Below, in pieces: positions 50,512 to 63,200 of a stretch of DNA of 64,000 nt. Within the stretch, counting starts at the first letter, position 1. Every line of letters starts with the position of its first letter. The stretch is taken from contig SSNP01000002.1 of NCBI GenBank assembly GCA_006937955.1, positions 9,679,336 through 9,743,335 on the forward strand. Reading direction: 5' to 3'. Position numbers and translations under genes: made by a program. The notes beneath the pieces were generated by a model, which saw nothing but the letters and a program-made list of their open reading frames with translations, searched no databases and was not told the origin of the DNA. Source of the stretch: Pachypanchax playfairii (taxonomy: Eukaryota > Chordata > Actinopteri > Cyprinodontiformes > Aplocheilidae).

Positions 50512-53500
50512 TCAGGCGAAGGGACTGTCTGATTTTAAGATCGATGCATCTGTTTCATGGCAGCCTTTTCCATTCATGTGTTCTGAGTGACCGTCGATGG
50601 TGTAGCAGCCCTGGACCTCGGTGATGGACGAAGCTGTGTATGAAGCTGAGCGCAGAGCATCTGAATGGTTTCCTATGCTGCTACCAAACTGGATGTGATA
50701 CTGGTTCCAGTGTCGCCTCAGAACCGCTTGGACCTGGACACAGAAACCACATTAATGACTATGACCTCCCCAAAAAAACCAAGTCGTATTAGACCTTATC
50801 GACACTGAATAACAACAAAGCATAGAACTGGATCAAATCTGAATCTTTTACATCCAGAAAACTGATTTCAGTTTTAGTTTGTAGCTTTTTAATCATTTTC
50901 ATTCTTTAAACAAACAACCAAAGAACATTTCCCACCCCGGGGTCAAGGCAGAACATGTTATCTAGGCTTCACAAAGAGGAAGTGTGGAAGTTTACTCAAG
51001 TTTGCATACAGGTCTAAAAAAAATCCAGCCCAAAGAGCATAACCCCGACTTACTTCTCCATTGAAAAAGCAGAAGATGGTTGCCACAAGGAGACCCTGAA
51101 ATGGAGAAAAAAAAACATTTTAAAAAATGCTTCAAAAGTTCTTTGCAGACATGTAAACTATTAAACTCTGTGGAACAGTGAGATAAGAGTTAATGAATTT
51201 ATTTTGAAGGCTAATGTAGTCTGTTGCACAAGGTGTTTTTTTTTTCCTGCACTGCTTGGTCAGGGAGAACTTCGGATGATCAAATAACACCTTGTCAACA
51301 TCCAGCTTACCCCCTCCCCTTCCCTCCAGCTCAGATAGATGCCTTCCTTCCTGCTGCTCCTCACTGGGCTATAACACAAACAACTCCTCCTCAGAGACTC
51401 TAAAAATGTGTGTTTTCACCAAAGAATTGGAGATTATAGGGTGAGAATCCAAGCAGCAATTCTTAAACCAGAAAAAATGTAGTGGGGGAAAAGATTGTGC
51501 AATTAAGATTTCTAATAAATAAAACATGTTACAAGTTACTCAAATCCACAAGAATAAAGGAGATGAGATTCCTCACCTGGTAGTGCATTAGTATGTGCAT
51601 GATGTAGTCGTATATTTCAGATGAGACTCGTTCTTCAGGTTTATAAGGAAGCAAGATAAACTGAATTCCCAGTAACGGGACCAGGATGAGAGTGGCTCGC
51701 ACCGCCTTCATGTAGAGACTTGACTCGGCTTGATGTGTCACCTTCAGCTTGGTGATAAGAACTCGCACGATGTTCAGTAAAAAGAATAAATTCACCTAAT
51801 GACAAAGAAAATAATAAATCAACTTTAATTCTCACTTAAATGATCAACTCATGTAAAAGTGCATGTTGAAGACACGGGCTTTCCCCAAATCCAAACTCCT
51901 GCCCTTCCACAACAAGCTGAAGCCAAACAACTTTCACCGTCTCCCAACGTCTTCTGATCTTTGTTCAATAACAAACAGCTGCTTTTACAAATTGAACAGA
52001 TGGATATTTTTCAGCCTCCCATGGAGGTAAATACTTTTCAGTGGTTGATTAATTCAACAGTAAAAGTTACAGGAAGATCCTGTGATGACATTATGTACGC
52101 GTGAGGATTTATATGAGCACCAGATGTTACACATCTGGGCTAGATCTGTGAACGTGACCACCCTAACCACCCTAAAATAATTACAGTTTTTTTTTTTTTA
52201 AGTCTTACATCATACTCGTAAACCTGTTTAAAATTTAAAGAAGCTTATTTGAGTCATGGTGACATCAAACATGTTCCGGTCCAATCAGACGTGGTTCTAA
52301 CACGAGTCCTAAGTGATCCGATCAAATTTCAGTTTACATAAACATAATATTTACACCAAATATAATATATTCACATCAAATTTGGGACATAAACGCTATA
52401 GATGAACTTGGATAAACATTTTATGACCTGGAGGAGCTCCTCCTAAGGGTAGTATCCATAGTAACGACCCTGTAGCAAAGCCATGAAAACCAGCTGTTTA
52501 CTGACATGTTGTTCCCAAAAAAGAGCATCTTGATAAAACAGTAACATCAAGGAGTTTAACTCTGTGCCAACAGTTTACAGAAAATGTGATGGTTTCTAGT
52601 TAAATAAAGTTTTAGTTTTTTATGAATAAAAAACAGGTTTCATTAGAATCTATGTATGAATATGAGTGAAAAGATCCTTCAGTGTTCTCGAGGAGACACG
52701 TGGAGTCAACTCCTCTGCATCGTTCTCCGCTCGGTTCCATTTGTCTGACTCCAGAATCACATGCACATGTTGTTGTAAACAGATTCAGGATGTATTTCAC
52801 TGCCATGTGTTGACGTACAGACAGAGAAATAAACAGATCAGTCCGGTTTGAAGAGAACACGAGGATCTAGTTTCACATTTCTTTTCCAAACAGACATCTA
52901 ACCTCTGATATTAATTTTATAGATTTATTTCAAAAACAATCATATGTTTGTTTAACTACCACATTGATGGTTTCTGATTCTCACATTTGAATTTTGTTTG
53001 CATCTTGTTGCTGAAACTTAAAGAAACCACTAGGAAAGTCTTTTGAAACTGAGTATTTCAAACTGTTTTTGACCAGTTTTCTGTGAAGTGCCCCCCCCCC
53101 CCCCACCCCACTGATTAGGTGAATTCTTGGAAAACAATGCCGGCCTGAGGGACCTCTGGGTAAATCCTCAGAAGGCCAGATGAATCGATTTCACAAGATA
53201 AACACAATTAAACACGCGATGAAACTGTGTCCCGGTTGTGGACCCCCCCCACAGCTTCCACTCAGAAGAGGCCAAAAGCAGATTATTCTGCTCATTGTGC
53301 AATAAAAACATAACAAACGTGGAACAGATCAGTTGTTTAACTTCAGTACATTTCATCTGCGGCAGCTGAGAGAAGGAGTGAGCCGTCTTACCAAAAGAGC
53401 AGCACATATGGGACCGTGGATGATGTAGAGCAGCGATGTTTTGGAGCTAATCCAACAGCTGCAGAGAACACAAGCACACAAAATAACTTATAACTTATAA

Positions 53501-56500
53501 CTCACATCATATGATGTGGAGAGGACTTTTCCAGACATTAGTTGTAGTAACTTACTTGTCATTGTAGTAGTAACTCCGAGCGATGGCGTGTATGGAAGCA
53601 GGAATAAGAGGAAAGCCTAAAAATAGTGAAGAAGCAACTTAAACATAATCAGACGTACACGGATTAATCAGGAGTTTTTAATTTCTCAGCGGAATGACTC
53701 ATCCTTCCACACTTACCCCAGCCCAGAAGATAATACCACATCAAGTGCTGCTTCTCTGCAAACACAGCCACCACGATGAGAGTGTGCAGATAAATACCCT
53801 CACACAGCATCCAAAAGTAATTACACCCAAACAGATAGAGGTGGATGAACTGAGACACTTTACAGCTCGTCTGAGGAATAAAAACAAAACAGACACATGT
53901 TCTATACACATTTACTGTATATTGAAATGTAATGAGTGTCTATTCATAAAAAGCTAGAAATAAATTATTGCCCAAAAATTTACATTGATTTCTTTTAATT
54001 TTAAAGATGAATAAAAGAAGAAAGTTTGATTTTATAAGTTTATTTGGAAAAACAACAATAAAATTAAAAGCTCCCAAATTATTCAATTAAAAAAAACTAA
54101 AGAAATTATGAGTTTTTGAACATGTTGATGAAATTATTTCTAACTTATTTTGTATTTTGGGTTTAATTTGTGGAACAATATTTAAATATGGGTCTAATTT
54201 GCATATTTTATTAATTACTAATTAATAATTATCAATGCACAGATTGCACTGACTGATTTACATCTTACAGTTTTTGGGAAACACAGAGTGGTTTGGTTAC
54301 GTAAATATTCCTGCATCCTTACACTTGTTTTGCTTTATTCTCTGTGCACCTTTATGTTTTTTTGTTTGTCGTAAGCAGTAAATAATTTAAGAAATTATTT
54401 TCTAGAATATTACATTTAATTTTTTTTTTTTTTTTTTCGGCAAGAAAATTTCCATTACATTTACACAGATGTAACATGAATTGTTCAATTCATGTGAAGT
54501 TTCAACATGTGAAAAACTGATATCTGAAATGCAGATTCAATGAGATTCCAATTGAAATTTACTTATTTTCCCACAATTTTGTGTCTCTAAAGTGTCCAAC
54601 AGTCCCTGCCGACCTACTGAGATTCTAGCTTTACAGCATGAGGATAAACAAATACCACATAAACAAACAGAATAATAAGGAACAAATGAAACCAACTAAC
54701 TGGATTCCTCTGCACCAGCTCCTGGTTGTTTGCCACTGCTGTCAGCCAAATGATGGTGATCACAGAGTTCAGGACAAAAGAGAAGAAGAGGTTTTTGTGG
54801 AGGGTAATCCTTTGGCAACTCAAACTTCTGCAACAAAAAAACAAAATATGTTTTTGTTCACTTTTCTGATACTACATTTAAAAAAAGTTCTAAAGACTGG
54901 GACTCACTTGAAATGGAAGAATATAGCGAGGGAGACAAACAGGGAGATGAGGGACAGTCCATGTCCTATAAGAGCCAAGTAGAAAAGATTCATCGCAGTC
55001 TGGAAGGAAATATGAAACAAATTAGTTCATCAGATTAAATCTGATTATTTAAATGCTGGTGAATCTTCATGTTATCAAGAGGAGTAATAGATTTCTGCAG
55101 CATTACATCATTTTAATGCTGAAACTATTGGAGCCTGATATTAGTAATTATCAGATTTATTTAGATTGAATGTTTAGCTGAGAATGACACATTTTAAAAC
55201 ACATTTCTGACCTTTTTATTGTCTCTGCAGCTGTAATTTGTGAGACACTTAATTAAAGGTCAGCAACAATCAGGAGTTTGCTTTTAACACACTGTCAGGA
55301 TTAACGGTTGTTTCATAAAATGACCCACCACTCTGCCTTCATTGGTGTGTGCATTGCAGCGTGTGTAGTTGGACCACGTCCGGTTGCTCTCAGGATGCAG
55401 AAACCACTGACCGGTAGCAGTGCAGATCTTTGTCACCATTTCTGAAGGAGAAACAAATATATGTAAAACTAAACACCCTGCCTGGTTGGTCAGTTTGGAG
55501 TTTTCCTGCTGCAGGTTTTATGCTACAAGTTGAAAAACAAAATCAATCCTTTATACAAACAAGTATGAAAACTTTCATAGATTATTTATGCAACTGGTTC
55601 ATTAGATGTTCTCACAGAGCTGAACAAAACAAATCAAAGCCAGTCTCTCACTGAGCTGCAACTGTTAGCAACACAAACATATGAGGAATTCATGTGTATT
55701 TTAATTTGTAACACACTCAGTTTGGTTGTATGATACTTTAACAACCAGGTCAGTATGTGGCTAGTCACATGGGGCAAGTGATGGATCTGCACATGGGTTC
55801 AAAATATATGCAACTGTAGAACTTTTTTGTTAGAATTTGTTCACATAATGTGTTCACTGACATTTCACAAGTTTCTCACAATAACTACACATTGTGAGTT
55901 CTGGGGTTACACACTGGACAGGTAGCTGGTCCATCACAGGGCCACACCCACACACCTGTAGAAAATTTAGTGTTGATAATCTGGTGCCAACAGTTGCAGC
56001 CCAGAGACATAGTGGCTTTAAAATGTTCCTCAGATCATTTAATGTCCTGAACATTTAACATCTTACAGCTGTTCTGTAGGGTTTTAACTACCAGCTCGGC
56101 AGCTTGCAATATGGAGGAGAATTTAATTCCTATTTGCAGTTTAAAATCAGAACATCAGGAGTTTCAGATCTCACCTGAAGGATCAAAATCCTGGAAGTAG
56201 TCTGGACAGTGCTGCTCAGATATGACTCCTGCTTTAGTGTCATCCCAACACAACCAGCCATCCCAAGTCCGATTACACATGGGCTCTAAAAGGAGATAAA
56301 ACTTCAGTTAGCCAAAAACATCATCCTCCCCCTTCAGCTTCAGTCAGATTACCTCCTGCTAGCAGGATTATCTAAACGTGATCAAGTTTTGATTAAATAC
56401 TTAGTAACTCTTTAAACATATATGTGCCTCAACACAAATAAAGCTTTTAACATCAGAGAAATAAAACATTGCAGCGACCTGGTCTGCTGTGTGAGTTGTC

Positions 56501-57817
56501 TTCCATGATCTTTTGATAGCATTCAAACTGTGCGGTAACAATCTTGTTCCTGGTGATGCCCAGATCATGGTAGACGTTAGTCGGATGCTGCTGCTGGCTT
56601 TCATTTACTTCCATACTCGCCTTCACCAGAAACTGCAAGAACATCGAGTGGCAGATCAAGTAAAAAGGTTAAAGAGAGAAAAGAAGAAAAATCTTAAGAC
56701 GTGGTAAACAAAAACATGACTGAGAATAAAGAACAAAATGCAGACAAATATCCTGCAAATACGGACAAAAGAAAAAAAAGAATACTTTGCAAATAAAAAA
56801 AAAAATTAAGTCTGCAGCTGCATCAGACTCAAAATGTGTTGGTGATTCATTTTAAACCAAGAACTGGTGGCTGTAGCCAGAGGCGGGGTTACACCTGGAC
56901 AGGTCACAAGTACATCAGCTAATTTAGGGTTGCCAATTAGGCTCATGTATCTGTTTAAACTGTGGGAGGAAGACGGAGTCCCAGCACAAAATTTATATGG
57001 AAACATGCAAAAATGTTAAACTTTTTCACGTAATAACCGTGAAATTCTTTTTTTTTTTAATTTTTAAAGTGGGTTAATAAATGAAAATTGATAAGAATCC
57101 TCCTTGAGATCATGATCATGACACATATGCAGGGACCAAACTCATTTTTTGGCTTTGTACCAACTCATTTGTGATGCATTTAGAGAGGCGCAGCGTTACT
57201 TGAAGGAACACATCATCTGTCAGCTTTTATGCCAAAGTTTTAAACCTTATATTGAGAAATGATTATGTTTTAGCCATTTTGGTGAAATCTTGAAGGCAAA
57301 GTTATGCACGATGTTATGCAACAGTTTTTATCTGTAAAACTTACTGAAAATAGCACATTTTGTGTTTGCTAAATTTGATTAGCTGTGACAGTCATCTGTC
57401 TTGAAATGTTGACGAATGGTGGGTGTTTTATAAAAGTAATTACTGTGACATGTTATGCTTCTCATTTTGATAAGTTTCATCAGTTATAAAATGCAGATTT
57501 GCCTTTTTAAGGTTCTGGTTTGCAGATCACAACGTTCTTCTTCCTCCTCGGGGTGTTTAGTGGAGGAGAAACTTAATTTAGAACTGATGAAGCTTCTCTT
57601 CAGTTGCTTCTTTTAACCTACTAGCAGTATGACCTGGTTGACTGAGAGCACCGTTAACGAATGGGTTATTCAGTTGTTGGACAAAAAATAGAGAACATCC
57701 AAAGCATGCAAACAAGTTTAATCTCTACTTATATTTAAATGTTCTTACCGCTGTTAAATTGCACAAAAGTGTCAACGTCAGGCTCCATCCAAAGCAGCCT
57801 AACTTCCTGTCAGCCAT
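50512..57817 (-). CDS. calcrl: Calcitonin receptor-like receptor (class B GPCR), complete, 12 coding exons
   Basis: Coding exons on the minus strand: 57817-57749, 56632-56479, 56285-56175, 55441-55329, 54999-54908, 54827-54701, 53870-53717, 53616-53556, 53458-53392, 51795-51577, 51095-51054 and 50733-50512, giving 476 residues (human is 461). The exon with the start codon begins at an acceptor at 57851, so the upstream 5' UTR is spliced. The protein has a signal peptide (about 1-22), the hormone-binding domain with six conserved cysteines ('FECYQKI', '[14 protein letters not shown]', '[12 protein letters not shown]', 'ICTATGQW', 'RCNAH'), seven helices from about 150 to 402, and a C-terminal tail. 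C225 and C295 can form the usual extracellular disulfide. Near identity to the family runs through '[17 protein letters not shown]', '[17 protein letters not shown]' and '[20 protein letters not shown]'. With RAMPs it forms CGRP and adrenomedullin receptors at the plasma membrane, coupling mainly to Gs. Which teleost duplicate (a or b) is unresolved. Confidence 0.97.
53091..53104 (+). repeat. Poly(C) run in a calcrl intron
   Basis: Fourteen consecutive cytosines, followed by 'accccac', in the intron between the exons at 51577-51795 and 53392-53458. On the transcribed (minus) strand this is a poly(G) run. Likely length-variable, and a spot where sequencing errors are common. Confidence 0.9.
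55893..56010 (-). repeat. Fragment of the common dispersed repeat in a calcrl intron
   Basis: 'ggggttacacactggacagg', 'tggtccatcacagggccaca' and 'aaatttagtgttgataatct' follow the layout of the family at 8618-8930 and 30528-30835, same orientation. The intron is otherwise unremarkable. Confidence 0.5.
56878..57005 (-). repeat. Fragment of the common dispersed repeat in calcrl intron 1
   Basis: 'ccagaggcggggttacacct', 'ggacaggtcacaag', 'aatttagggttgccaattag' and 'actgtgggaggaagacggag' are successive blocks of the same family, again in the same orientation as the other copies in this window. Confidence 0.6.
57255..57420 (+). repeat. Degenerate dispersed repeat, related to 25050-25205
   Basis: Shares two blocks and their spacing with the sequence at 25050-25205 ('ttttggtgaaatcttgaagg' and 'gattagctgtgacagtcatc'). 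Lies in calcrl intron 1. Confidence 0.45.
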
Positions 57818-59520
57818 GTTGGATCCAGTTAATGTTTCACCAGCTTCAAATCTGAAACAAGAGGACAAACCAGTGAAAAACGCCCTCATGAGGCCACTTC
57901 ATACTTCTTATATCTGCTGAAATATTAAAAAGTAAACAGACCACTGTAGACAGCAAAAATAAGCTCATTATGAAAGGAAGTTGCAATCAAATCAATTGAA
58001 TAAAGAAATAAAAGGTGTGAAAACACTGATAACTTTGTGTTTTACATACAAGATCAGCATCAGTCTTTAATTGGTTTAGAGATTAAAAACACCAAAAGGT
58101 GGAAAAAAGTCCAAAAACACTGAATGAATTCACAGATGCTCATATTCTGGCTGCTGATGTGTGTTTTACACTCAGACAATCACGCAGCATGAAATGCTAC
58201 AGGAACAATGAACAGCGAGTCTGTTTACACCTTTCACATTTAAAGTGAGAGCTGCAGAGTGTTGGTTAGCCGGAGGCCGCTGGGATTTCAAAGCTGCTGC
58301 ATCACAGATGAGCCGGGATTTAAACAGAAATACGTCCCTCAGGAAGAAGAAATTTGCTTTACAAAATATTGAGTGCTAACATGTTTACTCAGGTAGCTGC
58401 AGAAACTCTGTCTCTTTTATTCTTTTTTCCTTTTTCCATTATTTTTCAATGTTAGTGGAGACTTTTTCACTGACATCTGGTGTAACGAGGGGCAGGTTGT
58501 TAGCAGTATATCTGATATGAAGCACAATGTTCTTGCAGCAGAAGTGGTTTTAGTATGAAATGTGAACGAGCTGCTAACAAGATGGAAGAGCCAGAAACCT
58601 GAACTTTCAATGACATGAAGGATTCATTTTTATCTCAGTTTGACGGTAAATAACATTTTGATAAAATAAATACAACTATAGATCATTTTTGTGCCAAAAT
58701 ATGATTAAATTTGAAACAACAACAACACTGCAACAGATAACCAGGAAGAGAAGTGACATCAGGAGTCTAAGCACGCACATCTTAATCACATCGATGAAAG
58801 CTGATACGTCTCTGTTACCCATGTGATAATTATTTTTCTTACAAAAGAGGATTTTTACTGATCAGAATATGAATGGGCTAATATAAAGTGTATCTGTAAA
58901 TTATTCAGACCAATAAAAAGAGCTGCAGATTAATCAGTGTGTCTCTCAACACAAATGATATTGACTTTCAGTAACTGAAATTAAATGAAACACAAATAAC
59001 TCTGAGTGTCGTCAGCAGCTCTAATAAAAAAGAAAGAAACCACAAAGAAGAAGAGATAAATACAACAATCACAGTCCAGTTAAACTCACCACACACCTGA
59101 TGTGACCTGTTCCAGAAGCAAAAACTCTGACACTACTAACATGTTCTTTGTAGCTGAGTTATTGATTCAAAACAATCTGTGCATGACTGCAATCTTACAA
59201 AATGGTGCAAATACTGCAGTTCATACAACTTCAGTCACGCATGAATGCAAATACACAGAAATGTTCACACACACAAGCACAGCGCTCGACCCGGCCAAGT
59301 TCCCCAGCTGTTTCTTGGAAATGTTGGTTTGTCTTACGTTAATACAGAGGATGTATCTTTTTATTTACTGACACAAAATAGGCAACAAAGACAGTTTTAT
59401 TTAGAACCTTGATATAAAACAAATTTAAAATGTCTTTTTGCTTATTTTTTGTTTCAGATTTGATATTATTATATAGTGTTTTTTTTATGAGGGTTTTTTT
59501 CTTTTATATTCTAAACTTTG

Positions 59521-60273
59521 TTAAACCAACACTAAGTAACTTTTCAACCTTCATGAAATAGTTTCATAACTTCTGTGATTATATGGCGACTTACAACAAG
59601 TTGAATGACACCTCTGTCATGGCTTGAGGGGGTCTGTATCGCTTTCACTGGCACTAAACAACTTTGAGGAGGATGGTGGGAACCCTGCCACACAAAAAAC
59701 TACGAATGGATAGGCTGCTTTTCGGCATACGTCACTTCCCCTTTCCCCATTCGTCATAAACACGGAACTCGATGCGACCTGTTACGCGCAACTGCAGCTA
59801 ACACGGCAGAAGCCCCGAAAAAACGAAAAGTTTTGTCTGAGGAGACAAAAAAAAGAAAAAGGGAGAGTAATCGGATAAAAGGACAGTCAAGAATCAACAT
59901 AGGCCAGGCTTTCACTCGCTGGCGTGAGCTCAAAGTCGAGGAGGGATTTCCGACTGATGCTGCCGTGGCTCTGTTCCTGCTGGACTAGTAAGTATCTTTC
60001 TATTCTCAAATCAAAATGCTAATGCCAGCTTTCGGAAATTTGCATGGAAGTAATAACTGGCCACCAGGTTGACAGTTCATTCACTCAGCCACTGGAAACC
60101 GAAATGTAATGTAGTTCAATCCAACTGCTGGCGGACGGGGTATCTGGATTTTACGACGCTACGCGCTGGTGCTCATGGGAAATGCAGGCTTCGTTCACGT
60201 AAAATAATACCGCTTTTGTCCAGTGGCGCTGCCAAAATAAACCTAAACTGAAAGCTCCTAAGTACTGCTTTAA
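59521..60273 (+). mobile_element. TTAA-flanked inverted-repeat element carrying a first-exon module
   Basis: TTAA at 59521-59524 and 60270-60273. Next to these the ends are imperfect inverted repeats: left 'accaacactaagtaactttt', right reversed 'agcagtacttaggagctttc', about 14 of 20 positions matching. The roughly 745-base interior has CpG-rich tracts unlike its surroundings and contains the exon-like sequence at 59803-59987. No transposase is encoded. TTAA duplication suggests piggyBac-type mobilisation. Confidence 0.6.
59803..59987 (+). pseudogene. Fossil first exon within the TTAA element
   Basis: A 185-base open stretch reads A-E-A-P-K-K-R-K-V, then a basic segment, 'RINIGQAFTRWRELKVEEGF' and 'AAVALFLLD'. 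It ends at a perfect splice donor ('ggacta|gtaagt'). Similar short proteins with an 'INIGQAFTRWRELK' core are familiar to me from many fish gene predictions, where the head begins M-A-E-A-P. Here the expected start codon is ACG (59803-59805) rather than ATG, so this copy probably cannot start translation. The function of the parent protein is unknown. The basic head followed by a tryptophan-containing helix suggests a DNA-associated protein, but that is a guess. Confidence 0.5.
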
Positions 60274-63200
60274 GACAAATATATGTTATACACATTAAAC
60301 TAGTTTCCTACTGCAGCCACAGACCCTAAAGCAGATCCACTAACATGGGTCATGAATAGATTATTCAAGGACAATGTCCTATAAATACAGTCATGAATCA
60401 AAGTTCTGAATTTAGCATTTCCTTATAGGAATGCAAAGCACGTGTTCCCTTTAATGCAAGCGTGCTGAACCAAGATCACGTTGAAAAACGATGAATTTGT
60501 GTGTAAATCTTGAAAATAATGCGGAAATGCAGAAAATAAAACATAATGGCACCAACTTTATTTTGTCACCACCAAATCCGAATGGGATTATTTTATAAAT
60601 AAATTCTTAGAAGGTTGATCTTACAATCTTAATGTTGCAGAACACCAAGCGAGCCAGAGCCGGCTGTGAAATCTCTGTTTGTATGAGACGGATCATTCAG
60701 ATGGTTTGGAAGGAAGTAAAAACAGGATATAAAAGAATGTTTTGTTTTTCACTGTAAAATAAAGCATTTGTCTAAACACAGATGGAGAAATCAGCTCAGC
60801 ATAACTTTGATTGTGTGCACTTCAACCATCTGGGTGAGAGTGAACATTCAAAAGGTTCCTGAAAGATGAGAAGTCCTCGTGTAGAACACAGACTGCATGT
60901 GTGATTTTATAGAGTTAAAATCTGTCCAGTTCAATCTGTGTAGCACTTGGTATATGTGTAGATGTCTCACAGCGACCAGCTCATCAGACTTTAGCTCATT
61001 ATCAGTAAAACTGACTGAGTTAGAGACTTTAGTTGTGGCAGCCATCTTTATTCCAAAAGAGAATCAGTTGTAGATGAAGTGTTTATTCAAATTCATTAGA
61101 TATTTGGCAAACAATATAATTTAATAAACACACACGGGCTAAAACATTATTGCCGTTATCAATATTTATTAATCTGAGAAACAATAATCCTGTTTTTGGT
61201 GTGAAAACCTGCAGCTGTGACGTTTAAGAGAAACATCAGGATAAACATGAACAGTTCATTTATAAAAGTTCCTAAAAAAATGATTCAAACTAAAATCATT
61301 CTCTCTACATTAGATAGTTTTTTTTTTTTAGTTTGTTAATTGCAGCTCAGAGTTAAGAGAGCGACCGCCACAGACGCACAAGAAGCACTTTACGTGTTTG
61401 AAATCCAGCAGAGCCGAGCAAACAGTGGGAGGCTCACCGTTATCTGTAGAGCCTGGGAGAGTTTCACCCAGGTGGTTAGTCATGTAAACTTCACACAAGA
61501 AATCATCTGTTACATCTGCGTTAAGCAAACTGGAAAGAGAGCCTAACCACACTGTCTGCTGTTCTCTCACCTGCCGGTTCTTATCAACTCTCACCGTCCC
61601 TGCAGAGATGTCGTGCTGCCTGTAAACATCCTTCTACGATCGCAGGATGTTTGGCGCCCCACGTTCCACTTTACAATGAGTTCCACCCAATGGCATTCGG
61701 ATGTTCATTAAACTGGATTAGAACTTCATTACTGTCTCTTCTATAGCAGGATGTTTCCTTAAGTAGAGACGGGGGGGCGGCTATTAGAACTGATGAAGTG
61801 TCTAGATGCAGAAGGTCAAACGTTCAACTTGTGAACTCCTGGGTTTTAATCAGCTCTGCTACGATCAATGCTGGTAGTTGTTTCATGTTCTGTTATGCAC
61901 TGAACAAAAAATATTGTTCAAGAAAAATAGCACATTTAAAAGAACGTGCATGGCAATCTTGCAGAACACAATCTGCTTTGATTTTCTAGCAGCAGAGAAA
62001 AGAGAGAGCTGGTGCAAATCCTAAATAATCTGGTTTCACAAACAGCCACAGACACTCAGAAAAGATGCTGCTTCCTGAATGATGAATGAAGGCTGGTCTG
62101 GTGGGAAAGCAAAAATAAATACTTGATAGATTGTGCTGTCACTTTGAAATGTTTGCTCAAGTCTGTCAGAAGTCTTTAAAAATCAAACCAGGAAATTTAT
62201 TCTAAGATTTTGGGTAATTTGTGTTTTCTGTTTAAAGATGGATCGTACAGGAGAAGCAGCAAGTTAAATGGTTAAAATGATGAAAGTTTCTTTACTGTGA
62301 AGCATTTGGTTTTTAATAAGAATTGCTTGACAAATTTCCCACTTAACCTCTTCAGATTTTCAAAAAATTTCAATGAGCAAATTCCAGGTGTGTGTTAAAA
62401 TGATGATGGTTTTGTTTGACATGAAACTTTAAGCAAACTGCTATTTTATGCTGTAATTCAAATGGATCATTTTGGATTGTACTGACTGTGTGTCGTGTGC
62501 TGAGATGACTTTTTGTTATGAATTGCACAAAATTATCAATTAATGACAAATGTAATATCAAGGTGATCCACAGAAACAACTCGTCCAAAGTAAATAAAAC
62601 AAACTGAACAGAACTGAATTGATCTTTTCCTGAAAGAACAATATTTATTAATGTTTTATCCAGAATCTCTGATGGTTTTATTTGTTGAATTTTAAAAATA
62701 CTTGTGAAAAACATTGAAATAAAGCCAAACAATTGAATATGAGTCAAAACTTTCTGCAGGTCTATCGCATTTCATCCAGAGGCCTTTTGGGCTCCAAAAT
62801 AATGCTGAATGTGAAAATATTCTCCCTCCTGCTGCTTCATACACTCAAAATCTAAAGTTATAGAACCTCCTACATGCACCATGTCTTTTACCTAAAAGGA
62901 ATCTCCAGTCTGAGTGTCTTCCTGTTGTTCTGCGCTGCCATCCCTATAACACTGATGATTAAGAGGATAAATATGCTCTGGTTTAATGGAAATTCCCATA
63001 TTATCAAGTCTGTAAGAGACGTAGAGCTTGCAGGGTCATTGACAGGTCAAATGTTTCCCAAAGTAGCAGCAACTGTGATTTTAGACCTTTCCCACGTGAA
63101 AAAACATCTAAATTAGAGTAAAAAAATTCCGTTTGAGGATGTCACCAAGTCGAGGACATGAGAGCAGACCACCGAGTGCTAAAAACATCAACAGATGTCT

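Noticed and set aside
54638..54982. 114-residue plus-strand frame
   Set aside because: Antisense shadow of two calcrl exons (54701-54827 and 54908-54999).
60848..61045. Minus-strand frame starting 'MAATTKVSNS', with a reasonable start context and a donor-like end
   Set aside because: It may be part of a dispersed repeat. No matching downstream exon could be found, so a gene is not supported.
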